A DNA stretch of 64,000 nucleotides from Acidicapsa ligni (GTDB lineage Bacteria; Acidobacteriota; Terriglobia; Terriglobales; Acidobacteriaceae), in the NCBI RefSeq assembly GCF_025685655.1, contig NZ_JAGSYG010000009.1:1-64000 (forward strand). The letters are read 5' to 3'. The stretch's first letter is position 1. Every line of letters starts with the position of its first letter. A program made the translations under genes and the position numbers. Below are positions 25,256-33,685 of the stretch, piece after piece. The notes below the pieces were generated by a model, which was given only the letters and a program-made list of their open reading frames with translations, had not been told where the DNA came from and searched no databases.

Positions 25256-25595
25256 GTCGGCCCCCTTTCTGCGGAGCGGATAGGTCTGACGACGAGCGCT
25301 CAACTCGTGAGCAGGATAACCGTGAATGCTGGATAAATTTACATCGAGGCGGACGAGGAGACTACCTTCGCGAACCGATATTCAAGCGTTCTTATAGAAA
25401 ACCATAATGGTTCGCCGTGGCCGACTACAGTTAGGATCGCTTCATCAATGCATCGATGCGGTCTCATGCACGAGAGACCGCCTTGCAGTGATGGCAGTTT
25501 ACCCAGTCAAGTGATTGCGGAAGACGCAACAACTCATCCGTAAGATTGACCCGGCTGCTGACCTTACACGACCAGCAGTTCGGCAAAGGAGCGAG
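25256..25595 (+). other. 340-bp leader region of the hydrolase gene
   Basis: No supported gene. It contains palindrome copy 4 at 25392-25407 and a hairpin-like GTCTC-atgcac-GAGAC at 25460-25475. It is presumably the promoter and leader of the hydrolase gene at 25596. Confidence 0.5.
25392..25407. promoter_or_regulatory. TTATAG-N4-CYATAA palindrome, copy 4
   Basis: TTATAGAAAACCATAA, followed by TGG as at copy 3. It lies 189 bp upstream of the exported alpha/beta hydrolase start. Confidence 0.6.
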
Positions 25596-26591
25596 ATGAA
25601 CAACGATTCCAAGGGCAATCTTCCAGAAACTCCTGCATTCACTCGACGCTCAGTTCTCGTTGGCGGTGCCATGCTCGCTGCCTCAACACAGCTCCCGGGC
25701 ATAGCCTTTGCTCAGTCAAGCCACATTGCGGGCGCTCCCGGCACCAATCACAATGCTTCAGGAGGAAATCAAATGAGCTATATCACGACGAAAGACGGGA
25801 CTTCGATTTACTACAAGGACTGGGGTAAAGGACCCGTGATTACCTTCTCTCACGGCTGGCCCCTTAACGCCGATGCATGGGATGGCCAGATGCTCTTCCT
25901 GGTGCAAAACGGCTACCGCTGCGTTGCACATGACAGACGCGGCCACGGCCGGTCCAGTCAGGCCGCTACCGGCAATGATATGAATGGCTATGCCGACGAT
26001 CTAGCCGCCGTCATTGAGCATCTCGATCTCAAGGACGCGACTCTCATCGGTCATTCGACCGGTGGCGGAGAAGTCGCACGGTATGTGGGTCGGCATGGGA
26101 CCAAGAGGGTGAAAAAGCTCGTTCTGCTGTCCGCCGTACCGCCAGTCATGCTCAAGAGTGATTCCAACCCCGACGGCCTGCCTATGGAGGTCTTCGACGG
26201 AATCCGTAAGAGCACATTTGACGATCGCTCTCAATTCTGGAAGGACCTGGCGGTGACGTTCTTTGGGGCGAACAAGGGCACCAAAGTCTCGCAGGGGCTC
26301 ATCGACGAGTTCTGGCTATGGGGCATGCAATGCGGCCTCTTGAATGCGTATGAGAGCATCAAGGCCTTTTCCGAGACAGACATGACCGAGGATTTGAAGA
26401 AGATCGACGTGCCGACCCTCGTGTTGCACGGAGAGGCTGACCAGATCGTCCCCATCACGGATTCTGCGTATAAATCAGCCAAACTGATCAAGGGCGTCAA
26501 GGAAATTTATTGGCCCGGCGCGCCCCATGGGATGTTCGCTACCCATCAAGATCAGGTTAACGCCGCCTTGCTTGAGTTCATTCGCAGCTAA
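25596..26591 (+). CDS. Exported alpha/beta hydrolase (non-haem haloperoxidase-like)
   Basis: A 331-residue protein with a twin-arginine signal ([16 protein letters not shown], cleavage near AFA-QSS) followed by an alpha/beta hydrolase domain. The catalytic triad is S in GHSTGGG, D in HGEADQIVP and H in [23 protein letters not shown] and DRRGHGRS are typical of the cofactor-free chloroperoxidase/esterase group. These enzymes act as esterases or perhydrolases. AGGAG lies upstream of the ATG at 25596. It is the first gene of a long same-strand run of redox and hydrolytic genes. Confidence 0.88.
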   Translation: MNNDSKGNLPETPAFTRRSVLVGGAMLAASTQLPGIAFAQSSHIAGAPGTNHNASGGNQMSYITTKDGTSIYYKDWGKGPVITFSHGWPLNADAWDGQMLFLVQNGYRCVAHDRRGHGRSSQAATGNDMNGYADDLAAVIEHLDLKDATLIGHSTGGGEVARYVGRHGTKRVKKLVLLSAVPPVMLKSDSNPDGLPMEVFDGIRKSTFDDRSQFWKDLAVTFFGANKGTKVSQGLIDEFWLWGMQCGLLNAYESIKAFSETDMTEDLKKIDVPTLVLHGEADQIVPITDSAYKSAKLIKGVKEIYWPGAPHGMFATHQDQVNAALLEFIRS

Positions 26592-26600
26592 GGGACTTCA

Positions 26601-26639
26601 CTGTGAGGCTGGTCTCAGTAATGGAGATCAGCCTCACAG
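26601..26639 (+). terminator. 16-bp hairpin after the hydrolase gene
   Basis: CTGTGAGGCTGGTCTC pairs with GAGATCAGCCTCACAG (one G-T wobble) around a 7-nt loop, 9 bp after the stop of the hydrolase. No T-tract follows, so it may be an mRNA-stabilising or attenuating hairpin rather than a strong terminator. Confidence 0.65.
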
Positions 26640-26672
26640 CTTCAGCGCCGGATCAACCATCTGAGGATTGCT

Positions 26673-27695
26673 ATGAAAGCTGTCGGTTACAAGAAGCCAT
26701 TACCTATCTCCGATCCGGCGTCGCTGCTGGACGTCGAGATCGCTGAGCCCACTGCTGAAGGTAGGGACCTGCTCGTGGAGATCCGAGCGGTATCTGTAAA
26801 CCCGGTTGATGTTAAGGTCCGGGCAAGCGCTGTCGTTCCGGAGGGCGCCGACTACAAAATCTTAGGTTGGGATGCCGCCGGGATTGTGCGGTCGGTCGGC
26901 CCTAAAGCGACCCTGTTCAAACCAGGCGATGAAGTCTTCTATGCGGGGTCCTTAACAAGACCTGGCACGAATGCAGAACTCCATCTCGTCGATGAGCGAA
27001 TTGTTGGCCGAAAGCCGAAATCCATCTCCTTTGCGCAGGCCGCTGCTTTGCCTCTGACCACCATCACGGCGTGGGAGCTGCTCTTCGATCGGCTCGGTGT
27101 GCGGCGGGGTGGAGGCACGACCGACGGCAGTCTCCTCATCATCGGAGGCAGCGGAGGGGTTGGGTCGATTCTCATTCAACTAGCAGCCAAGCTGACGACA
27201 TTGAATGTCATTGCGACTGCGTCCAGACCCGAAACCCAGAAGTGGTGCCTCGACCTAGGAGCGCATTTTGTCATCGACCATTCCAAGCCGCTCGCAGCGC
27301 AACTGCTGCAATTGGGAACGCCGCAGGTCGAACTGATTGCTAGCCTAACCGCGACGGAGAGTCACTATCCTGGCCTTGTCGAGGTCCTGGCCCCTCAAGG
27401 ACGATTCGGTCTGATCGACGATCCGAAATCCCTCGACGCCACTCCTCTTAAGCGGAAGTGCGCCTCGCTGCATTGGGAATTCATGTTTGCTCGCTCGATG
27501 TTCGATACGCCCGACGTGATGGAACAATATGCCCTGCTCAATGAAGCCGCCGATTTGATCGACTCCGGAAAGTTGCGGACGACGCTATCGAACGTCTTCG
27601 GAACGATCAACGCCACAAATCTTCGCCGCGCACATGAGTTGATCGAGAGCGGCCGCGCACACGGGAAGATCGTACTAGAGGGTTTCGATAAGTAG
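26673..27695 (+). CDS. Zinc-type/quinone-oxidoreductase-like MDR dehydrogenase
   Basis: A 340-residue medium-chain dehydrogenase/reductase of the zinc-binding alcohol dehydrogenase (ZADH/quinone reductase) group. Visible: MKAVGYKKPL start, VSVNPVDVKVRA, LGWDAAGIV, the GDEVFYAG strand, and the NAD(P)-binding turn LLIIGGSGGVGSILIQLA. No structural zinc cysteines are present, so it is a non-zinc NADPH-dependent reductase of quinones or enones. GAGGA lies upstream of the ATG. It stands between two hairpins and upstream of the cupin gene. Confidence 0.88.
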   Translation: MKAVGYKKPLPISDPASLLDVEIAEPTAEGRDLLVEIRAVSVNPVDVKVRASAVVPEGADYKILGWDAAGIVRSVGPKATLFKPGDEVFYAGSLTRPGTNAELHLVDERIVGRKPKSISFAQAAALPLTTITAWELLFDRLGVRRGGGTTDGSLLIIGGSGGVGSILIQLAAKLTTLNVIATASRPETQKWCLDLGAHFVIDHSKPLAAQLLQLGTPQVELIASLTATESHYPGLVEVLAPQGRFGLIDDPKSLDATPLKRKCASLHWEFMFARSMFDTPDVMEQYALLNEAADLIDSGKLRTTLSNVFGTINATNLRRAHELIESGRAHGKIVLEGFDK

Positions 27696-27698
27696 GAT

Positions 27699-27716
27699 AG
27701 CCGGCTCTATCCGGCT
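27699..27716 (+). terminator. short hairpin after the MDR gene
   Basis: AGCCGG-CTCTAT-CCGGCT, a perfect 6-bp GC-rich stem with a 6-nt loop, starting just after the MDR stop codon. There is no T-tract; low confidence as a terminator, possibly a processing or stability element before the cupin gene. Confidence 0.4.
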
Positions 27717-27734
27717 GGTCCTTATGGAGGATGT

Positions 27735-28160
27735 ATGGCAGACCTGGATGAAACAATCAAGTCGGCACGGTTCGATGTCTTCGATCTCGTGAAAGAGTTT
27801 CCCGAAAACGCGGATACGCTCCTGGTGGACCGCTACCTAGTCAGCCGGCAAACGGCGAGCGCAAGGATCTTCCGGGTCTACCGCGGGACACCGCCGCACT
27901 ATCACGAACAGTGCGACGAGTTCCTTTACGTTTTGTCCGGCCGTGGCACTTTTTGGATGGAGACGCCGGAGAACGGTGGTGAGTTTGCACCAGGTAGCTT
28001 CCTCTTCTTTCGAAAGCACACCATCCATGCGTTGCCTGAAATTCTCGAAGGACCGGTGGAGTTTCTTTCCATCGATACTCCGCGGCGGGATCCGAAAGAC
28101 ATTCACTTCGTGAACCCGGAAGATGGCACTCCAGAAAGCTTCATCCAGGCAGTCAAATGA
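27735..28160 (+). CDS. Cupin-domain protein
   Basis: A 141-residue single-domain cupin. Motif 1 is PPHYHEQCDEFLYVLSGRG (His, His and Glu metal ligands); motif 2 is PGSFLFFRKHTIHAL, with a His near the end. GGAGG precedes the ATG. Single-domain cupins bind a metal and act as isomerases, epimerases or small-molecule sensors; the substrate cannot be told here. Its stop overlaps the ATG of the next gene (28157-28160), so it is coupled to the exported MRJP-like protein. Confidence 0.85.
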   Translation: MADLDETIKSARFDVFDLVKEFPENADTLLVDRYLVSRQTASARIFRVYRGTPPHYHEQCDEFLYVLSGRGTFWMETPENGGEFAPGSFLFFRKHTIHALPEILEGPVEFLSIDTPRRDPKDIHFVNPEDGTPESFIQAVK

Positions 28161-29248
28161 AAGGCTCTCTAATGCGCAAAGCCCTAATTGCGGCTGTGTC
28201 ATTGGGTTCCGGCGTGGCCTTAGCAGCCCAATCACCCACGTACGGATTGACGGTCGCCTATCGGCTGCAGGACGCCGTCACTGGTGTTACGACAACTGAC
28301 TACGGTAGAGTCTTTGTGCTGTATCCCCATCTGGATGGTGCTGCAGGGATTCGCATTGCCGAGCTGGGCAGCGACGGAACGCCCCGGCCCTACCCGGACA
28401 GCCGATGGAACGACTGGAAGCCCGGAGATGATCCGGCTAAGAGCTTTCTCGGTACGAACTCACTTCGTATAGGGCCTGACGGCCGACTGTGGGTGGTCGA
28501 TACTGGGACTCGCGGATTTGGAGCTCAGGTCATACCCCATGGCGCGAAACTGATTGCCATCAATGTCAAGACGAACACAGTAGAGCGCGTCTATCCGCTC
28601 GAAACCGCTATAACCCCGACAAGTTATGTGGATGACGTTCGATTCAACAAGAGCCACGCATACCTGACTGACGCGGGAACTCCCGGGATCATCGTGCTCG
28701 ATTTGGGATCGGGGTCTACGCGCCGCGTCCTGGACCACGACAAGTCCACAACGGCGCAGGTTCCGGTCTCCGCCAGTGGTTCGACTTTAGTAGCCAATCA
28801 GAAGCCCGTCCGTATCAACGCGGATCAACTCGAAATTTCTCCGGATCGCAAATGGTTCTACTACCAGCCGGCATGTGGGCCGCTATACCGCATTGAAACA
28901 CGGTACCTCGATGATCCACGCATCAGTGCTGAAGAGCTTTCGCGAAATGCTAAGCTTTGGGTGAAGACGCCGTCAACGGGCGGAACAGCAATGGACGCCC
29001 AAGGCAACATCTACCTCTCCGACGTCAACGCTCGTCGCATTCTGAAGATAACCCCGGCAGGCGTTACGACCACCCTTTTAAAAGACACAAGATTGGATTG
29101 GGTGGATGCCATGTGGATCGATAAGAAGGGCACTCTCTGGATGCCCACCGCGCAACTCGATCGTCTGCCGATGTTCCATGCTGGCAAGTCTCAGCTAAAG
29201 CTGCCGGTCGTTATCTATACCACTGAGCTTGGGGTGCGGCCAGAGTAG
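28157..29248 (+). CDS. Exported MRJP/yellow-family beta-propeller protein
   Basis: A 363-residue secreted protein with a signal peptide (MRKALIAAVSLGSGVALAA, from the second ATG at 28172, also a plausible start). The mature part resembles the major-royal-jelly/yellow (dopachrome-conversion-like) propeller: WNDWKPGDDPAKSFLG, GPDGRLWVVDTG, YVDDVRFNKSHAYLTDAG, LEISPDRKWFYY and AMDAQGNIYLSD. Bacterial members are periplasmic and of unknown substrate, often annotated as gluconolactonase-like. It is coupled to the cupin gene by a 4-bp overlap. Confidence 0.85.
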   Translation: MKGSLMRKALIAAVSLGSGVALAAQSPTYGLTVAYRLQDAVTGVTTTDYGRVFVLYPHLDGAAGIRIAELGSDGTPRPYPDSRWNDWKPGDDPAKSFLGTNSLRIGPDGRLWVVDTGTRGFGAQVIPHGAKLIAINVKTNTVERVYPLETAITPTSYVDDVRFNKSHAYLTDAGTPGIIVLDLGSGSTRRVLDHDKSTTAQVPVSASGSTLVANQKPVRINADQLEISPDRKWFYYQPACGPLYRIETRYLDDPRISAEELSRNAKLWVKTPSTGGTAMDAQGNIYLSDVNARRILKITPAGVTTTLLKDTRLDWVDAMWIDKKGTLWMPTAQLDRLPMFHAGKSQLKLPVVIYTTELGVRPE

Positions 29249-29275
29249 AAGATCCGTAGCAGAAGGCGGCAGATA

Positions 29276-30247
29276 GTGAACGAAACCATGACACGAAGAG
29301 AACTCATTAAATCCGGAGCTCTTGCAGCGGCAGCATCGCAAATCCCGGCGATCGCTACTGCGCAGACCCAACCCCCGCCGACAAAGGAGTTACGCATGCC
29401 CCAATCAGGACCGTTTTGGCCGAACGACGCTCGCCTTGTGATTTCGGTCTCGATGCAGATGGAAGGGGGAGCCCAACCGGAGAGCGGCGCGGAAAGCCCG
29501 ATGCCGAAGATCGATCCCAAATATCCCGACATACCCGCCAGCAAGTGGTATGACTACGGCTATAAAGAAGGACTTCCGCGGCTTCTCGACATGTTCGATA
29601 GAAGGAACGTAAAAGTGACTTCGCACATGGTTGGCGTAGCCGTCGAGAAGCATCCCGCACTCGCAAAGGAGATCGTGCAAAGAGGGCACGAGGCTTCAGG
29701 ACATGGGCAGACCTGGACCGCGCAATATTCGATGACGCCCGAAGAAGAGCGCCATGCCTACCAGCAGAGTATTGAAACGATCGAACGGGCTACAGGGACT
29801 CGGCCGCTTGGGTTCAATGCCTTCTGGCTGCGCGGCACGCCACATACGCTCGAGATTCTCCAGTCGCTCGGCTTCATTTACCACATCGATGATGTCAGCC
29901 GCGACGAACCGTTCCTGGTCAATGTGAAGGACAAGCCATTCGCTGTAGTCCCATACACGTTGCACATGAATGACATCGTGAACTACGAATCGCGCTACTT
30001 CAACGTCTCGATGTATGCGGACGATCTCAAGATGGAATTCGACGCCTTATACGAAGAGGCTGGTCACCGGCGCAGGATGATGTCGGTGAGCGCTCACGAC
30101 CGTATTGCGGGTCGGCCATCGCGTGCCAAGGTTCTCGAAGAGTTCATTACATACGCGCAGTCCCACCCTGGGGTCGTATTCATGCGCAAAGACGAAATTG
30201 CAAAGTTTGCTCTGCGAGAGCCCAGCATCGTGCGCGAGAACATTTGA
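29276..30247 (+). CDS. Exported polysaccharide deacetylase-family protein (PuuE-like)
   Basis: A 323-residue protein with a Tat-like leader (MTRRELIKSGALAAAASQIPAIATA). The core is a carbohydrate esterase-4-like barrel: RLVISVSMQMEGG, LLDMFDRRNVKVTSHMVG, QRGHEASGHGQTW (His of the metal site), and FNAFWLRGTPHTLEILQSLGF. The first conserved Asp of the standard NodB motif is not obvious, as in the PuuE/urate-related subgroup. The GTG at 29276 has AAGGCGG upstream; an ATG four codons later is an alternative. Confidence 0.8.
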   Translation: MNETMTRRELIKSGALAAAASQIPAIATAQTQPPPTKELRMPQSGPFWPNDARLVISVSMQMEGGAQPESGAESPMPKIDPKYPDIPASKWYDYGYKEGLPRLLDMFDRRNVKVTSHMVGVAVEKHPALAKEIVQRGHEASGHGQTWTAQYSMTPEEERHAYQQSIETIERATGTRPLGFNAFWLRGTPHTLEILQSLGFIYHIDDVSRDEPFLVNVKDKPFAVVPYTLHMNDIVNYESRYFNVSMYADDLKMEFDALYEEAGHRRRMMSVSAHDRIAGRPSRAKVLEEFITYAQSHPGVVFMRKDEIAKFALREPSIVRENI

Positions 30248-30273
30248 CCCGACCTGAAAGGACCACAAGCTCT

Positions 30274-30984
30274 ATGAAAACACTCAAAGATCAACGCGTA
30301 CTTGTCGTCGGTGGAAGCTCCGGAATCGGGCTGGCCACAGCGGCTGCTGCCCTCGCGGCTGGCGCCCATGTGACGATTGCGTCTCATGACGCGAGCAAAT
30401 TGAAGGATGCACAATCCCGGTTGGGCGAGGTCGAGGTATACAACGTCGACACCCGCGACAATGACAGCATCGAGGCCATGTTCACGCAATTGGGGGCTTT
30501 TGATCACATCGTTGTGTCCGCCGCAGCGACGAAGGGCGGCCCGGTTCGAGAGCTTGCCTTGGAGGATGCCTATTCCTCCATGGAATCCAAGTTCTGGGGC
30601 GCATATCGAATTGCCCGCTCCGCTCCGATCAAAGAAGACGGCTCTCTTACCTTGATCTCTGGCTTTCTCAGCCGGAGACCGAGCCCGACCTCAGTCTTAC
30701 AAGGAGCCATCAATGCCGCCCTCGAAGCGCTCGTCCGGGGACTGGCTTTGGAAATTGCCCCAATCCGCGTGAATGCAGTCTCCCCTGGATTGATCGACAC
30801 CCCTCTCTACGCGAAGTTGCCGGAGGACAAGCGCAATGCGATGTTTGAGGCGACCAAGCAACGTCTTCCCCTCCGGCGAATTGGGGCGCCGGAAGATATC
30901 GCCCAAGCTGCGCTCTTCCTGGCGACGAATCCGTTTGTGACCGGAACGGTCATCACTGTCGATGGCGGCGCAACAATCGCCTAA
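30274..30984 (+). CDS. SDR-fold protein lacking the YxxxK pair
   Basis: A 236-residue Rossmann protein of the short-chain dehydrogenase family. The cofactor loop VVGGSSGIGLATAA is normal, the terminal VTGTVITVDGG is typical, and the NPG-like turn is AVSPGLIDTPL. The active-site helix that should contain YxxxK instead reads SVLQGAINAALEAL, with neither Tyr nor Lys, so classical reductase chemistry is doubtful. A subgroup of SDRs has this change. It follows the deacetylase with AAAGGA upstream, same strand, probably in the same transcript. Confidence 0.85.
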   Translation: MKTLKDQRVLVVGGSSGIGLATAAAALAAGAHVTIASHDASKLKDAQSRLGEVEVYNVDTRDNDSIEAMFTQLGAFDHIVVSAAATKGGPVRELALEDAYSSMESKFWGAYRIARSAPIKEDGSLTLISGFLSRRPSPTSVLQGAINAALEALVRGLALEIAPIRVNAVSPGLIDTPLYAKLPEDKRNAMFEATKQRLPLRRIGAPEDIAQAALFLATNPFVTGTVITVDGGATIA

Positions 30985-30996
30985 AAGCGAAAGGAT

Positions 30997-31557
30997 ATGA
31001 TGAAATCCACAAATCTCTATCGAGCGCGATTACTAGGATCATGTGCCTGCCTGATCTTCGGTGTTAACGCATTCGCACAGCAACCAGGTCATACCGTTCT
31101 TGGAAAGCCTGACGTCTTGATCGTCGCTGGGGATCTGGCGCCGCAACAGCGTGACCAGTTGTTGGAGGCGGCGAGGAAGTTCTACGAGTTCTGGAACACC
31201 GCCGATCCGGCCACCCTACAGTCGGTGATTTCACCGAGGTTTGTGGATCGAGCGCTGCCTGCGGGAAGACCACAAGGGCCAACAGGCCCGCTCATTGCGA
31301 TTCAGAATTTCAAAAGGGCTGTCCCTGATCTCCGTTGCGAAATCACCCAGCAGATCGTGGTATCCGATCGAGTCGTCTCGCACCTGCGGTTCACCGGTCA
31401 TTTCAGCGGTACCTTCGCCGGCACGAAGGGGCAGGGACAAACGGTCGATTTCATCGCGACTGACATTCTTCGGATCCAACAGGGCCGCATTACTGACAAC
31501 TGGCACCTGGAGGACAACTTGACCTTCCTGCAACAGATCGGACAAGTCAAACATTGA
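30997..31557 (+). CDS. Exported SnoaL-like ester cyclase-type protein
   Basis: A 186-residue protein with a signal peptide (LLGSCACLIFGVNAFA, cleavage near AFA-QQP) followed by a SnoaL/NTF2-like cone fold: ARKFYEFWNTADPATLQSVISPRFVDRAL, a central IQNFKRAVPDLRCEITQQIV strand pair, GHFSGTFAG and the closing DILRIQQGRITDNWHLED. Members of this group (ester cyclase / SnoaL) include polyketide cyclases, but many are uncharacterised. It lies between the SDR and the SGNH esterase on the same strand. Confidence 0.85.
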   Translation: MMKSTNLYRARLLGSCACLIFGVNAFAQQPGHTVLGKPDVLIVAGDLAPQQRDQLLEAARKFYEFWNTADPATLQSVISPRFVDRALPAGRPQGPTGPLIAIQNFKRAVPDLRCEITQQIVVSDRVVSHLRFTGHFSGTFAGTKGQGQTVDFIATDILRIQQGRITDNWHLEDNLTFLQQIGQVKH

Positions 31558-31570
31558 GGTTGGACAGTTG

Positions 31571-32836
31571 ATGATCGGACATACCAACATCTTCCGGGCC
31601 GAACCAGGCAAGCATCTGAAGGTGGCTTATAGAACGGCCGCATTCTTGTGCCTATTGCTACCGACGATGTTCGCGTTTGGTCAGGATCATTGGGTGACCA
31701 CGTGGGCGGCTGCAATGATGCAGCAAACTCCATTGTCGGCCGGAACGACCCTAGGCGTAAGCAATCAGACTGTGCGCAACGTCGTTCACTTATCGATCGG
31801 CGGCAAGGTGCTTCGTATCCGCTTTGCGAACACCTACGGATCAGCGCCATTGGTTATCGGCGAGGCGCACGTCGCCCTCAGGAGAGAGAGTGGAACGATT
31901 GAACCAGGTACAGACCATGTCCTTACGTTCGGCGGAAGCAAATCGATTCAAATTCCAGTAGGCGCGCCAATCCTCAGCGATCCGATTTCTATGGATACGC
32001 CGGCTGATTCGGATCTGGCGGTTAGCGTCTTTGTCCCAGGCTCTGTACCGACGCCAACGATCCATGAACTGGCTAGGCAGACAACATACGTATCGGGAAC
32101 AGGCAATTTCACTGGTTCAGCAGAGATACCCAAGTTCACCACGCAGCAATCGTGGTATTTCCTCCAAAGCGTTGAAGTCCTTGCTCCGAAACGGACATCT
32201 GTCATCGTCGCCTTCGGCGACTCGATCACGGATGGAGCAGCTTCCACAATCGACGCGAACCGACGCTGGCCAAACTTTCTTGAGAGCCGATTGCGGAGCA
32301 TCGGGGGGAAGACAGCCCCGGCGGTCATTGATGAAGGAATCGCGGGCAACCGGTTGCTGCATGACGGATGGGGACCAAACGCGCTAGCACGATTCGATAG
32401 AGATGTACTGGCCCACAGCGGCGTTTCTTCCGTTGTGATCTTGGAGGGAATCAACGATCTGGGCTTTCCCCGGTGGACAGCCACGCCCATGTATGCGCAG
32501 GAAGAGGTTAGCGTAGAAAACATCATCACGGCTTATAAGCAGCTCATCGCGAGAGCACATGCCCGTGGCATCCCTGTTTATATCGGCACGATGACGCCCT
32601 TCGAAGGAAGCTTTTATTTCTCCGCGGACGAGCAAACAAAGCGACAAGCGCTCAATGATTGGATACGTTCGTCCGGTTCGGCCGATGGCACCATCGACTT
32701 CGATGCTGCCGTTCGCGATCCCTCGCATCCGAGCCGATTGCTGCCTCTCTACGATAGTGGCGACCACCTCCATCTGAACGACGCAGGCTACGAGAGGATG
32801 GCGAACGCGATCGACCTACGCTTTTTTAAGCACTAG
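31571..32836 (+). CDS. Exported SGNH/GDSL hydrolase
   Basis: A 421-residue esterase with a signal peptide (TAAFLCLLLPTMFAFG). A beta-rich N-terminal region of about 190 residues precedes the SGNH domain: block I VAFGDSITDGA, block III LEGINDLG and block V DHLHLNDAGY with Asp-His. The Gly of block II lies in IAGNRLL. The organisation with an N-terminal accessory sandwich is that of secreted acyl or carbohydrate esterases. An in-frame TTG precedes the ATG used here. Confidence 0.9.
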   Translation: MIGHTNIFRAEPGKHLKVAYRTAAFLCLLLPTMFAFGQDHWVTTWAAAMMQQTPLSAGTTLGVSNQTVRNVVHLSIGGKVLRIRFANTYGSAPLVIGEAHVALRRESGTIEPGTDHVLTFGGSKSIQIPVGAPILSDPISMDTPADSDLAVSVFVPGSVPTPTIHELARQTTYVSGTGNFTGSAEIPKFTTQQSWYFLQSVEVLAPKRTSVIVAFGDSITDGAASTIDANRRWPNFLESRLRSIGGKTAPAVIDEGIAGNRLLHDGWGPNALARFDRDVLAHSGVSSVVILEGINDLGFPRWTATPMYAQEEVSVENIITAYKQLIARAHARGIPVYIGTMTPFEGSFYFSADEQTKRQALNDWIRSSGSADGTIDFDAAVRDPSHPSRLLPLYDSGDHLHLNDAGYERMANAIDLRFFKH

Positions 32837-32868
32837 AGATTCACGAGCAGTTCCATATGGAGGGTCAA

Positions 32869-33648
32869 ATGGACCTTGAATTGGTAGGCAAAAGGGCAAT
32901 CGTAACAGGTGGCACCGCAGGCATCGGCTTGGCGATTGCGAAGGCACTCAGTGAAGAGGGTGTTGAGGTCGTTATACCGGGCCGCGATAGCACCAAGCTC
33001 AAGCAGGCGTTGGGCACGCTGGCCGTAAAAGGTCGGGGGATCGAAGCCGATCTGGGAACCTCACAAGGCGCGACAAAGCTAATCGCTGAAATTCCCGACA
33101 CCGACATTCTTGTAAACAATCTCGGAATTTACGAAGCCAAGCCCTTCGCTGAGATCACCGATGAGGAGTGGCTGAAGATCTTCGAGGTAAACGTCTTGAG
33201 TGGCGTGCGCCTATCCCGCCACTACTTCCCAAAGATGCTTGCAAGGAACGAGGGCCGCATCATCTTCATCTCCAGTGAGTCCGGGATTCTGACCCCGGGG
33301 GAGATGGTGCATTACGGCATGACGAAGTCAGCTCAATTGGCAATCTCCAGGGGAATGGCGGAGTTGACGAAAGGAACCTCTGTCACAGTGAATTCGATTC
33401 TTCCCGGCCCAACGCGGTCGGAGGGCATCGTTGCCTTCCTGCAGGGCATGTCCTCACTCGACAACCCATCGCCCGAGCAAGCAGAAAAGGAGTTCTTCGA
33501 GAAGCATCGAAGCAGCTCTCTGCTGCAGCGGTTGATCGAGGATCGTGAGATCGCAAAACTCGCCGTCTTTATCGCAAGCCCTGCATCTGCTGCTACGAAC
33601 GGGTCGGCTCTGAGGGCTGAGGGCGGTCTTGTCAGGTCAATCTTCTGA
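32869..33648 (+). CDS. Short-chain dehydrogenase/reductase
   Basis: A 259-residue classical SDR. Cofactor loop VTGGTAGIGLAIAK; NNLGIYEAKPF; the catalytic Ser in IIFISSESG and Tyr-Lys in VHYGMTKSAQLA are all present, so it should be an active NAD(P)-dependent oxidoreductase. The later SILPGPTRSEGI segment matches many fatty-acyl or sugar SDRs. The ATG at 32869 is chosen because GGAGGG lies 5 bp upstream, inside the longer ORF that begins 12 bp earlier. It ends the metabolic run. Confidence 0.9.
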   Translation: MDLELVGKRAIVTGGTAGIGLAIAKALSEEGVEVVIPGRDSTKLKQALGTLAVKGRGIEADLGTSQGATKLIAEIPDTDILVNNLGIYEAKPFAEITDEEWLKIFEVNVLSGVRLSRHYFPKMLARNEGRIIFISSESGILTPGEMVHYGMTKSAQLAISRGMAELTKGTSVTVNSILPGPTRSEGIVAFLQGMSSLDNPSPEQAEKEFFEKHRSSSLLQRLIEDREIAKLAVFIASPASAATNGSALRAEGGLVRSIF

Positions 33649-33685
33649 GTCCAATGCCGGTGGCTACTTAGATAGCGGAGCGGGT

